From contig JAJYPU010000039.1 in assembly GCA_021795095.1 (NCBI GenBank), positions 1 to 14,299 of the forward strand: a DNA stretch of 14,299 nucleotides, read 5' to 3'. The first letter of the stretch is position 1, and the number at the start of each line of letters is the position of its first letter. Source of the DNA: Actinomycetes bacterium. GTDB taxonomy: Bacteria; Actinomycetota; Acidimicrobiia; Acidimicrobiales; RAAP-2. A program made the position numbers and the translations under genes. The notes beneath the pieces were generated by a model, which was not told where the DNA came from, searched no databases, and saw only the letters and a program-made list of their open reading frames with translations. This document shows positions 1-6,769 of this stretch, one piece after another.

Positions 1-184
1 CCGCACCCCGCGGCCGTAACACAACGCGCTTAACCTGCGACGTCGAGGTACGAGTGGGGTTACGTTATGACGCTTCGTCGAGCGGGAACCAGACATTCGC
101 CGACGAGGGGAGGTGTCAACCCGTCGGAGGCCGAACTCGCGCCGTGTCGCGTCATGCGCCAGCGTCGCAACGTGCGGCGCACGG

Positions 185-634
185 TCAGCGACCATCGGCG
201 GACGACTTAACGAGTTTCATCGTCATGTGCGAGTCGAGCTTGTCCACACCGGGCACGTCGCCGAGGCGTGAGGAGATGAACGCCTCGTAGCTCTCGATGC
301 TGTCGGTGGCGACGCGCAAGATGTAGTCGGGTAGCCCGAACATACGACGCACATCGATGACCTCATCGAAGCTCGCGACCCCCGCCTCGAAGGCCTCGAA
401 CGTGGCGCGGTCCTTGTGCGTGAGGTCCACGAACACAAGGACCTCGAATCCGAGTCCGATCGCCGTGGGGCTGATTCGCGCGCTGTAGCCAAGTATGACG
501 CCATCGCCCTCCAAGCGCTTGACTCGCCGGAGACACGGCGCCGGGGTGAGACCGATGCGCTCGGCGAGTTCGACGTTCGACAGGCGCCCATCACGTTGTA
601 ATTCCGCAATTATCTTTCTGTCAATCTCATCCAT
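185..634 (-). CDS. Lrp/AsnC family transcriptional regulator (AzlB-like by context)
   Basis: This 149-residue protein has the normal length and layout of a Lrp/AsnC regulator. An N-terminal winged helix-turn-helix spans about residues 1-60, with recognition helix PAPCLRRVKRLE at 31-42. A RAM/AsnC ligand-binding domain spans about 65-142 and contains the usual glycine-rich GLPDY at 100-104. Proteins of this family form dimers to octamers and often respond to amino acids. The gene is divergent from azlC-azlD across 82 bases. The Bacillus counterpart of that pair is controlled by the Lrp-type repressor AzlB, so I infer local control of branched-chain amino acid export. The start is ATG at 634; a box AATAAT ends 7 nt before it and no Shine-Dalgarno is visible, so the mRNA may be leaderless. 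The family call is firm; the effector and targets are inferred. Confidence 0.93.
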   Translation of the reverse strand: MDEIDRKIIAELQRDGRLSNVELAERIGLTPAPCLRRVKRLEGDGVILGYSARISPTAIGLGFEVLVFVDLTHKDRATFEAFEAGVASFDEVIDVRRMFGLPDYILRVATDSIESYEAFISSRLGDVPGVDKLDSHMTMKLVKSSADGR

Positions 635-716
635 ACGCTCTATTATTGCACGTACTACTGAATAGACCGTTATATTCGCTATTTCTATGCGCTAATAACA
701 ACTTAATATTGTGCAT
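635..716. promoter_or_regulatory. Divergent promoter region between Lrp-type regulator and azlC
   Basis: This short AT-rich spacer in GC-rich DNA holds two start-proximal -10-like boxes. On the plus strand TAATAT at 704-709 is followed by 7 nt and then ATG at 717. On the minus strand AATAAT at 647-642 is followed by 7 nt and then ATG at 634. Both would place transcription start on or next to the start codon, giving leaderless mRNAs. No good -35 hexamer is seen for either. An inverted repeat AATAG (661-665) / CTATT (679-683) with 13 nt between lies between the two boxes and is a possible Lrp-family operator. Its arms are short, so this part is weak. Confidence 0.55.
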
Positions 717-1457
717 ATGAGTGAGACCACGCGCTTTCCACCTCGCGATCGTGACGCACGAGTGACGGACACCGACTTCCCCGAACGGGCCGCGATCACG
801 CGCGCCGCCGTGGGAATCGGCGTCTACGCGGGCGCCTTCGGCGTCACGTTTGGGGCCATCGCCATCGCGTCAGGCCTCACCCTCCTCCAGGCCCTGCTCA
901 TGAGCGTCGTCGCCTACACCGGCGCGTCACAGTTCGCCTTCGTGGGTGTCGTCGCCGCCGGCGGCTCGCCCCTCGCGGGCTTGTCCGCGGCCCTCCTACT
1001 GGGTACGCGAAACATGTTCTACGGCGTACCCGTGACCCAGGTCGTGCAACCTCGGGGGTTGCAGCGACTCTGGACCGCCCACTTCGTCATTGACGAGACG
1101 ACCGCGATGGCCGTCGCCCAACGCGATTCGCGCGCGGGTCGCTACGCCTTCTGGGCGACGGGCGTGAGCCTGTACTCGCTCTGGACCGTGGGGACCTTGG
1201 CCGGGGCGCTCATCGGCAGCGGCATCAACACCGCCGCCTTCGGTCTCTCCGCCGCCGCTCCGGCGATCTTCCTCGCCCTCCTCTGGCCCCAGCTCTCACG
1301 TGACGGGGCTGCCACCGTGGCGATCGTGGCGGCGCTGGTGACCCTCGTGCTCATTCCACTGACCCCTCCGGGGGTGCCGATTCTCGCCGCGGCAGTCGTC
1401 GCGGTAGTCGTCGGTGCGACACCGGCGAAGGCGCACGCAACTGGTAACGAGTCGTGA
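717..1457 (+). CDS. azlC: AzlC family branched-chain amino acid exporter, large subunit
   Basis: This 246-residue hydrophobic protein has the AzlC signature: a first helix rich in small residues near 30-50, YTGASQF at 67-73, an RN pair at 98-99 after a glycine helix, and HFVIDET at 122-128. Several further transmembrane segments run to about residue 232. AzlC with AzlD exports branched-chain amino acids or their analogues across the cytoplasmic membrane. I chose ATG at 717 over GTG at 711 because TAATAT at 704-709 stands 7 nt before the ATG, the spacing expected for a leaderless start; the GTG would lie inside the promoter spacer. Its stop overlaps the azlD start by one base. The family is clear; the exact substrate is inferred. 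Confidence 0.92.
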   Translation: MSETTRFPPRDRDARVTDTDFPERAAITRAAVGIGVYAGAFGVTFGAIAIASGLTLLQALLMSVVAYTGASQFAFVGVVAAGGSPLAGLSAALLLGTRNMFYGVPVTQVVQPRGLQRLWTAHFVIDETTAMAVAQRDSRAGRYAFWATGVSLYSLWTVGTLAGALIGSGINTAAFGLSAAAPAIFLALLWPQLSRDGAATVAIVAALVTLVLIPLTPPGVPILAAAVVAVVVGATPAKAHATGNES

Positions 1458-1765
1458 TGTCACTCTGGGTCATGGTGGTGCTGACCTCGCTCGGTAGTTA
1501 CGGCCTCAAGCTCGCTGGGGTCTCCCTGCCCCGATCCGTCCTCAACCACCCTCGGGTCCAGCGAACCGCGTATCTGCTTCCACCGGCGATGCTCACCGCC
1601 CTGATCATGACCGGCCTCTTTGACGCCAATGGTCACTACGGCGTGGACTGGCCAGTGCTCGCTGGCGTCGGCACCGGGGCTGTCGCCATGCGCTTCAAGG
1701 CCTCGCTCGTGACCGTCTTCATCGTCGCCATCGTCACCTGCGCCCTCCTCCAACTCATCGCCTGA
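1457..1765 (+). CDS. azlD: AzlD family branched-chain amino acid exporter, small subunit
   Basis: This 102-residue membrane protein has the usual AzlD length, with three to four hydrophobic segments (about 3-20, 38-54, 64-78 and 82-101) and the typical YLLPPAML stretch near 39-46. It is the partner of AzlC in the two-part exporter. ATG at 1457 overlaps the azlC TGA by one base; a GTG at 1454 just before it, in frame, is an equally close alternative and would give the common 4-nt GTGA overlap. Either way translation should be coupled to azlC. No terminator hairpin is seen after the gene, which faces the convergent gene ending at 1840. Confidence 0.9.
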   Translation: MSLWVMVVLTSLGSYGLKLAGVSLPRSVLNHPRVQRTAYLLPPAMLTALIMTGLFDANGHYGVDWPVLAGVGTGAVAMRFKASLVTVFIVAIVTCALLQLIA

Positions 1766-1808
1766 AGGGTCGCACGAGGTCGCGCCGTGGACTGGAAGCT
1801 GTTCTTGA

Positions 1809-1830
1809 ACGTCACGTCACGTCACGTCAC
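1809..1830. repeat. Short tandem pentamer repeat, about 4.4 copies of ACGTC
   Basis: Four perfect copies of ACGTC followed by AC lie in the 74-base gap between the convergent ends of azlD and the minus-strand gene that stops at 1840. The stretch is noncoding on both strands. It may be a slippage-prone simple repeat; no function is evident. Confidence 0.8.
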
Positions 1831-1839
1831 CGCCCCTTT

Positions 1840-2328
1840 TCAGTCCTTGGACGTCGCGTCGAGTTCTCCCCCACGTGAGGCGGGTAGTACGCCGATCGTC
1901 GCGGCCGTCATCGGTCGTGACGCCAGTGGCACGACGAAGACCGCGTCGCCGACCTTGAGTCTCGACACACTGACGTGGCTGTGCCCCCGCAGCACGACCG
2001 TCGTCGGAGTCAACGCGTAGGTCACAGCGGCCCCGGATCGGTAGCGAACCGTGAGCGACGTCGAGGAGAGCGCGACCACCGAGCCCTGTGTCACCGACGT
2101 CGCGGTCACCACTGACGCCTCAGTGGCGCGGGCGGACCCGGTCGAGGTCGTCGTGTCCCCACCCAACGTCGTGACGGCCGCCGTCGACTGTGTGCCCGCC
2201 ACCGACGCGACCGTGGCTGAGGGGGACGAGGAGAGCGTGGCCGTCGCCACACCACCGCCGAGCGCCGCCAGCGCGGTCAGCGTCCAGAGGCTCACTCGCT
2301 TCAATCGTTTGGCGGTCGAACGGTACAC
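1840..2328 (-). CDS. Small secreted or membrane-anchored protein with DUF5666-like domain
   Basis: The protein is 162 residues from the chosen GTG start. It has a basic N-terminus (TAKRLKR), one hydrophobic segment at about 12-31 that could be a signal peptide or anchor, then a Ser/Thr/Ala-rich low-complexity linker to about residue 75. A C-terminal beta-rich stretch of about 70 residues resembles the DUF5666 repeat: a G-S-V-V-A-L-S-S-T-S-L-T-V strand and RLKVGDAVFV near the end. The frame is open further upstream to 2397, but I chose GTG at 2328 because AGGAG (minus strand, 2338-2334) lies 5 nt before it and the hydrophobic segment follows at once. The molecular role is unknown. It is divergent from the aminotransferase gene. 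The domain call comes from recognised sequence style, not a search. Confidence 0.7.
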   Translation of the reverse strand: MYRSTAKRLKRVSLWTLTALAALGGGVATATLSSSPSATVASVAGTQSTAAVTTLGGDTTTSTGSARATEASVVTATSVTQGSVVALSSTSLTVRYRSGAAVTYALTPTTVVLRGHSHVSVSRLKVGDAVFVVPLASRPMTAATIGVLPASRGGELDATSKD

Positions 2329-2558
2329 GGTGACTCCTCGTCGTCGGCGGACTCGATCCGCACCCAGCGTGCCGGGCCCAGGTGAGCGATCCCCCAACGA
2401 GCGCTAAATCACCGATAAGAGTTCGCGCCCGAGCCACCGTGAACGGCGCGTCGTTTGCCCCCGTCGCGACGTCGCGGCACGCCCCAGGACCGACGCCACC
2501 TCGCGCGACGAGCGGTCCGTGCGTTAGCGTCGTAGCGAGAGCGACGAGGACGATAATC

Positions 2559-3902
2559 ATGGCCGAGGACCGATCCACATTGAGCAGCGTCGAGCGCGAA
2601 CGAGCGTCGGTCTTCCATTCGTGGTCGGCGCAGGCGTCCATCAATCCGATGATGGTTCGCAGCGCGTCGGGGGTCACCGTGACCACCGAGGACGGCACCA
2701 CGTACCTCGACTTCTCGTCCCAGCTCGTCAACACCAACCTGGGCCACCAGCACCCCGACGTGGTCGCCGCCATCCAGGCCCAAGCCGCGACGCTGTGCAC
2801 GATCGCCCCCCAGCACGGGTACGAATCACGGTACCGAGCCGCCGAGATGATCCTCGACCACTCCTTTGACGGCGCGGCCAAGGTCTTCTTCACCAACGGC
2901 GGCACCGAGTCCGTCGAGCACGCTGTGCGCATGGCGCGCCTGCACACGGGTCGCTTCAAGGTCGTCGCGGCGTATCGCAGCTACCACGGTGCAACCTCGA
3001 CGTCGATCACGCTGACCGGCGATCCACGTCGGTGGCCCAACGAGCAAGGGTCGTCGGGTGTCGTGCACTTCTTCGGCCCGTATCTCTACCGGTCGTCGTA
3101 CCACTCGACGACCCCCGAACAAGAGGCCGAACGCGCGCTCGCGAGTCTCGATGAGACGATCCGCTTCGAGGGCCCGTCCACCATCGCTGCGGTGATCCTC
3201 GAAACGGTCCCCGGCACGGCCGGTGTCTTGCTGCCACCGCCCGGCTACCTCGCCGGCGTGCGAGAGATCTGTGACCGTTACGGCATCGTGTTCATCGCCG
3301 ACGAGGTCATGGCCGGGTTTGGTCGAACCGGCGCCTGGTTCGCCTACCAGAACTACAACGTGCGACCGGACCTGGTCACCTTCGCCAAGGGCGTGAACTC
3401 GGGGTACGTCCCCCTCGGCGGCGTCGTCGTCAACGAGGCCATCAGCCACTCCTTCGACGACCGCGTATACCCGGGCGGGCTCACGTACTCGGGCCACCCA
3501 CTGGCTTGCGCCGCGGCCGTGGCGACGATGGAAGTGATGGAGCGCGACGGCGTAATCGAGCACGCGGCGCGCGTTGGTCAAGAGGTCATCGCCCCCGAAC
3601 TGGCCGCCATCGCCCAACGCCACCCGAGCGTCGGCGAAGTGCGCGGCATCGGCGTCATGCACGCGGTCGAGTTGGTGAGCGACCGAGCAACGCGCGAGCC
3701 ACTGGCGCCCTACGGATCGAGCTCGCCCGCGATGAACGAAGTCATCGCGGCCTGTCGCAACGAAGGGTTGCTCATCTTCGCGAACTTCAACCGGCTCCAC
3801 GTCGTGCCGCCGTGCATCATCGGCGAGTCGGAACTGCGTGACGGCCTCGCCCGCCTGGACCGAGCGCTCGCGACGGCGGACCGCTACTACACCGGGTCGT
3901 GA
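2559..3902 (+). CDS. Class III PLP-dependent aminotransferase (omega-amino acid / taurine-pyruvate type)
   Basis: This 447-residue enzyme has all the landmarks of fold-type I class III aminotransferases: NGGTES at 113-118, SYHG at 141-144, DEV at 248-250 where Asp binds the PLP nitrogen, GFGRTG at 253-258, and the Schiff-base lysine K277 in FAKGVNSGYVPLG. The family moves an amino group from an omega-amine or amino acid (beta-alanine, taurine, GABA, putrescine and others) to pyruvate or another keto acid. The region after K277 looks most like the taurine/beta-alanine-pyruvate subgroup, but the substrate cannot be fixed from sequence alone. The frame is open back to 2382; I chose ATG at 2559 because GAGGA lies 8 nt before it and the length then matches the family. 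Its TGA overlaps the GTG of the thioesterase gene by 4 nt. Confidence 0.93.
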   Translation: MAEDRSTLSSVERERASVFHSWSAQASINPMMVRSASGVTVTTEDGTTYLDFSSQLVNTNLGHQHPDVVAAIQAQAATLCTIAPQHGYESRYRAAEMILDHSFDGAAKVFFTNGGTESVEHAVRMARLHTGRFKVVAAYRSYHGATSTSITLTGDPRRWPNEQGSSGVVHFFGPYLYRSSYHSTTPEQEAERALASLDETIRFEGPSTIAAVILETVPGTAGVLLPPPGYLAGVREICDRYGIVFIADEVMAGFGRTGAWFAYQNYNVRPDLVTFAKGVNSGYVPLGGVVVNEAISHSFDDRVYPGGLTYSGHPLACAAAVATMEVMERDGVIEHAARVGQEVIAPELAAIAQRHPSVGEVRGIGVMHAVELVSDRATREPLAPYGSSSPAMNEVIAACRNEGLLIFANFNRLHVVPPCIIGESELRDGLARLDRALATADRYYTGS

Positions 3903-4540
3903 CCAACGACGAACGGCGCGTCGCGGTCGCGACGCGCCTGCGCGCCCTCGGCCACGCCTTCGTCGATCGTGAGTTGAGCGACGATGAGTTGGACCGACTC
4001 GTCGCTGACGTTGACGCGTTGCTCGCCCGGGTCGAGTCGGGCGGTCCGCGCACCGTCTCGATCGACCCCGACCTCGTCGAGGCCTTCACGGCCCAGCGTC
4101 TCGACACCGTGACCTACTTGCACGAGTACCTCGTGAGCGACTCGGTCGTCGCCGGCGGTGCGAACCCGATGGGCCTGGGAGCACGGCACTGGCGCGACGG
4201 TGACGTCGCCGTTATGGAGGCGGTCATCGGCAAGGCTTTCGAGGGCGCCCCGGGACGGAGCCACGGCGGCATCATCGCCACCCTGATCGACGAGACGATG
4301 GGATTCGTGCTCGGCCTGCACGGCCTGTTCGCGTTGACGGCCCGGCTCGTCGTCACCTACCGCGCGGCCGCACCCATCGGCGAGGCGGTCGAAGCGCGGG
4401 CGTGGCTCGAGCGCCGCGACGGTCGAAAGCTCACCATCGGCGCCACGGTCTGCGCGGGCGACGTCCGCGTCGCTGACGCCGAGGCGCTCTTCATCACCGT
4501 GGACGCGACGAACTTCCTCGATCAACCCGAGTCGCACTGA
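3899..4540 (+). CDS. PaaI-type hotdog-fold thioesterase
   Basis: This 213-residue protein has a helical N-terminal region (about 1-70) and a C-terminal hotdog domain (about 80-202). The 4HBT/PaaI signature is intact: SHGGIIATLIDETMG at 121-135, with H122-G-G on the oxyanion side and D131/E132 as likely catalytic acids. Such enzymes hydrolyse acyl-CoA or related thioesters in the cytoplasm. The start GTG overlaps the TGA of the aminotransferase (GTGA), which points to coupled translation, and its own TGA is directly followed by the GTG of the next gene. The N-terminal extension before the hotdog core is longer than in minimal PaaI proteins. Its acyl substrate is unknown; being next to an aminotransferase suggests cleanup of a catabolic CoA intermediate, but this is inference. 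Confidence 0.85.
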   Translation: MTNDERRVAVATRLRALGHAFVDRELSDDELDRLVADVDALLARVESGGPRTVSIDPDLVEAFTAQRLDTVTYLHEYLVSDSVVAGGANPMGLGARHWRDGDVAVMEAVIGKAFEGAPGRSHGGIIATLIDETMGFVLGLHGLFALTARLVVTYRAAAPIGEAVEARAWLERRDGRKLTIGATVCAGDVRVADAEALFITVDATNFLDQPESH

Positions 4541-5332
4541 GTGGGCCTGCGGCTTCGTCAACACTTCCGCGCCGTCAAGGTGCCCGAGGTCGACCTCCGG
4601 TTCTGGTACGTGAAGCTCCTGACGACGGCCATGGGCGAGTCGACGTCGGACTTCCTCGTCCACCGCTTCAACCCTGAGCTCGCGGTACTCGCCGGTGCCG
4701 CCGTCTTCGCCGGGGTGTTGTGGCTGCAGTTACGCAGCCCGCGCTACCTGGTAGCGACCTACTGGAGCGCCGTGGTGATGGTGAGCGTCTTTGGCACGAT
4801 GTGCGCCGACGTCGTGCACGTCGCCATCGGCGTGCCCTACATCGTCTCCACGGTCACGTTCACGCTGACCCTCGCGGCCGTCTTCAACCTCTGGTACCGG
4901 GTCGAGGGGACCCTCTCCATCCACACCATCGACACGACCCGACGTGAACTCTTCTACTGGGCGGCGATCACCACAACCTTCGCGCTCGGCACGGCGGCCG
5001 GCGACTACGCCGCCTACGTCGTCGGACTCGGCTACCGGGACTCGGGGACGTTGTTCCTCGTGCTGCTCATCGCCCCGGGGCTCTACTTCGGCCTCGCGCG
5101 GCGCCACCCCGTCGCCTCATTTTGGACCGCCTACGTGCTCACGCGTCCTCTCGGCGCCTCGTTCGCCGACTGGGTCGGCGTTAGTCACGCCCGCGGTGGC
5201 CTCAACGCCGGACCAGGAACCCTGGCCCTCGTGCTGACCGGGCTGATTGCGCTCGGTGTCGCCAGCGCCGCGCGCTCAACGAGCCCAGGGGCACCCGTAG
5301 AATCCGGCTGTGCCCGCCATTTCAGTCGATAA
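4541..5332 (+). CDS. DUF347/COG4705 four-repeat membrane protein
   Basis: This 263-residue integral membrane protein is built from four repeats, each with the pattern aromatic-W-x9-G-x4-D. The key residues are W22/G32/D37, W75/G85/D90, W140/G150/D155 and W195/G205/D210. This matches what is known of the DUF347 repeat (four copies, two helices each, a conserved Trp), grouped as COG4705. Four evenly placed acidic residues in membrane helices suggest a pore or transport path, but no substrate is known to me. The GTG start directly abuts the preceding stop; the KVPEV motif before repeat 1 is typical for the family's N-terminus, so a later start is unlikely. The 3' end overlaps the pirin gene by 23 bases and carries that gene's probable -10 box. 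The last ~20 residues are hydrophilic and look nonconserved. Confidence 0.85.
   Translation: MGLRLRQHFRAVKVPEVDLRFWYVKLLTTAMGESTSDFLVHRFNPELAVLAGAAVFAGVLWLQLRSPRYLVATYWSAVVMVSVFGTMCADVVHVAIGVPYIVSTVTFTLTLAAVFNLWYRVEGTLSIHTIDTTRRELFYWAAITTTFALGTAAGDYAAYVVGLGYRDSGTLFLVLLIAPGLYFGLARRHPVASFWTAYVLTRPLGASFADWVGVSHARGGLNAGPGTLALVLTGLIALGVASAARSTSPGAPVESGCARHFSR
5298..5309 (+). promoter_or_regulatory. Probable -10 box and spacer of a leaderless pirin transcript
   Basis: TAGAAT at 5298-5303 is followed by 6 nt and then the GTG start codon of the pirin at 5310. There is no Shine-Dalgarno before the GTG. The spacing fits a transcript that begins at the G of the start codon. The box lies inside the end of the upstream gene, so the pirin may be transcribed both from here and by read-through. 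Confidence 0.5.
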
Positions 5333-6266
5333 CCCCTTAGAACTCCCGCGTCTCGTTGCGCCACTGGTGAGCGACCGTCCGCGACGAGTGACCTCGATCA
5401 CCACCGCGCCACGCGGTCTCGAAGGCGAGGGATTCCCCGTCCACCGGGCCTTCGCCGGTGTCGACCTCGCCGACCTCGACCCGTTCGTCCACATGGACCA
5501 GATGGGCGAGGTCGACTACGGACCCGGTGAGCCCAAGGGCACGCCGTGGCACCCCCATCGGGGCTTCGAGACCGTCACGTACATGATCGAAGGCACGTTC
5601 GTCCACCAGGACTCGATCGGCGGCGGCGGCGTGATCCAGAACGGCGCGACCCAGTGGATGACCGCCGGCGGCGGCATCCTACACATCGAGCGCCCGCCGG
5701 ACGAGCTGATCGACACGGGTGGGCTGTTCCACGGGATCCAGTTGTGGGTCAACCTGCCCGCAGCGCTCAAGATGGTCACGCCGCGCTACCAGGACATCGA
5801 GGCGCTCGCCGTGTCACTGCTCACCAATGAGACTGGCGACGCGATTATCCGCGTAATCGCGGGTCAACTCGGTGACTACGCGGGCCCGGGTGACACCCAC
5901 ACCCCCATCAGTCTGGTGCACGTGACACTGCTGCCCGGCGCTCGCCTCGCGCTTCCCTGGAACACCGCCTACAACGCGCTCACCTACGTCCTCGCTGGAA
6001 CGGGCACGGTCGGCCTCGACCGACGTCCCATCCACGACGGGCAGTTGGCGGTGCACCGCGACGGTGACTTCTTGCTGCTCGACGCCGACGAGCAGCAAGA
6101 CTCGCGCACGAGCGCGCTCGAAGTACTCGTACTCGGGGGCCAGCCCATCCGCGAGCCGGTCGCGGCCTACGGCCCCTTTGTCATGAACACGCGCGACGAG
6201 CTCCAGCAGGCCTTCGACGACTACCACGCAGGTCGCCTCGGTCAGGTACCCGCCGAGCACATCTGA
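5310..6266 (+). CDS. Pirin family cupin protein
   Basis: This 318-residue protein has two cupin domains, the normal pirin length. The N-terminal domain carries the metal site: H81 and H83 in HPHRGFET, then H125 and E127 in GGGILHIERP, equivalent to the four iron ligands of human pirin. The C-terminal cupin (about 175-290) lacks this set. Pirins bind iron; some bacterial ones have quercetin dioxygenase activity and others act in redox sensing or on central metabolic enzymes, so the exact role is open. I accept GTG at 5310 because the first residues lead directly into the pirin N-terminal strand, and because a TAGAAT box lies 6 nt before it. It overlaps the upstream gene by 23 bases. Its stop is directly next to the stop of the convergent gene. 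Confidence 0.9.
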   Translation: MPAISVDNPLELPRLVAPLVSDRPRRVTSITTAPRGLEGEGFPVHRAFAGVDLADLDPFVHMDQMGEVDYGPGEPKGTPWHPHRGFETVTYMIEGTFVHQDSIGGGGVIQNGATQWMTAGGGILHIERPPDELIDTGGLFHGIQLWVNLPAALKMVTPRYQDIEALAVSLLTNETGDAIIRVIAGQLGDYAGPGDTHTPISLVHVTLLPGARLALPWNTAYNALTYVLAGTGTVGLDRRPIHDGQLAVHRDGDFLLLDADEQQDSRTSALEVLVLGGQPIREPVAAYGPFVMNTRDELQQAFDDYHAGRLGQVPAEHI

Positions 6267-6689
6267 TCACCGACGACGCGATAGCGTCGCCGTCGCACGT
6301 GCGACGAGCACGCCGTTCGCGTCGGCGAGGAGCGCCTCCGCCGAACCACCGGATCGCTGCAGCGATGCGACCTCCCCACGCAGGGTGAGTGCTTCGTCGC
6401 ACCGTGGGCTTCGTGCGACCGTCACGGTCATCGCGGTGACCGTGGCCGATGACCCATCCGCCATCGCCACCACGTCGACCGCTACGGTCATCGCGGCTCC
6501 AAGCACCACGGCGAGGACCCCACCGGGCACGATCCCGCCGGGCCCACCAGCGAGCGCAGCCGGGGTGAAGGTCCCGTCCACCCACCCAAGGTCCTCCCCG
6601 TCGACGCCACAGCGTGTGAACGAAGCCCCGAGCGCCGCCACCACCGGGGGCGTGCGGTCGGCCAGCCACTGGTCCACGCGCGCGATCAC
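6267..6689 (-). CDS. Hotdog-fold protein lacking canonical catalytic residues
   Basis: This 140-residue protein shows a single hotdog domain: an N-terminal helix, then GGIVPGGVLAVVL at 51-63 leading into the central helix, and beta strands to the end (TVTVARSP, LRGEVASLQRSGGSAEALL, VLVARATATL). It aligns with the PaaI motif at H-G-G-x6-D, but His is replaced by P55 and the acid by G64, so hydrolysis by the PaaI mechanism is unlikely. It may be a TesB-like or binding-only member, or use residues elsewhere. The start is GTG at 6689, with TAGTCT (minus strand 6701-6696) 6 nt before it and no Shine-Dalgarno. It is convergent with the pirin gene with no spacer and divergent from the thiolase gene. 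Fold call moderately sure; function unknown. Confidence 0.68.
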   Translation of the reverse strand: MIARVDQWLADRTPPVVAALGASFTRCGVDGEDLGWVDGTFTPAALAGGPGGIVPGGVLAVVLGAAMTVAVDVVAMADGSSATVTAMTVTVARSPRCDEALTLRGEVASLQRSGGSAEALLADANGVLVARATATLSRRR

Positions 6690-6701
6690 GGACCGAGACT
6701 A
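6690..6701 (-). promoter_or_regulatory. Probable -10 box and spacer of a leaderless hotdog-gene transcript
   Basis: On the minus strand TAGTCT (6701-6696) is followed by 6 nt and then the GTG start codon at 6689. No Shine-Dalgarno is visible. The geometry is the same as before the pirin gene, supporting a leaderless start. Confidence 0.45.
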
Positions 6702-6723
6702 CCGGGACGGATTCGCGTGCCAG

Positions 6724-6755
6724 TAGGATTCGCACGACGGGTTACTGCCCGGTAA
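6724..6755 (+). promoter_or_regulatory. Possible thiolase promoter and operator
   Basis: TAGGAT at 6724-6729 is a plausible -10 box for the thiolase gene. Just downstream, 6742-6755 forms an imperfect palindrome (TTAC, 6 nt, GTAA; 10 of 14 positions symmetric) that could bind a TetR-type repressor, as is common for fatty-acid and CoA genes. A Shine-Dalgarno AGAGGA then precedes the ATG at 6770, so this transcript would have a leader, unlike its divergent neighbour. Both assignments are weak. Confidence 0.28.
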
Positions 6756-6769
6756 TGAGAGGATCGGTC

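Noticed and set aside
67..210. A 47-codon plus-strand frame starting ATG near the left edge, and a longer GTG-started frame at 54-290
   Set aside because: Composition is arginine-rich and random-looking, there is no ribosome site or recognisable motif, and both run into the 3' end of the Lrp-type gene on the other strand.
2382..2558. A longer N-terminus for the aminotransferase
   Set aside because: The frame is open but has no similarity to the family, and ATG at 2559 has a good ribosome site and gives the usual length.
2120..2959. A 279-codon minus-strand frame
   Set aside because: It overlaps both the secreted protein gene and the well-supported aminotransferase; it has no recognisable domain and looks like a GC-rich shadow frame.
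2826..3800. A 324-codon minus-strand frame opposite the aminotransferase
   Set aside because: It lies entirely antisense to a strongly supported enzyme, with low-complexity charged composition typical of an antisense shadow.
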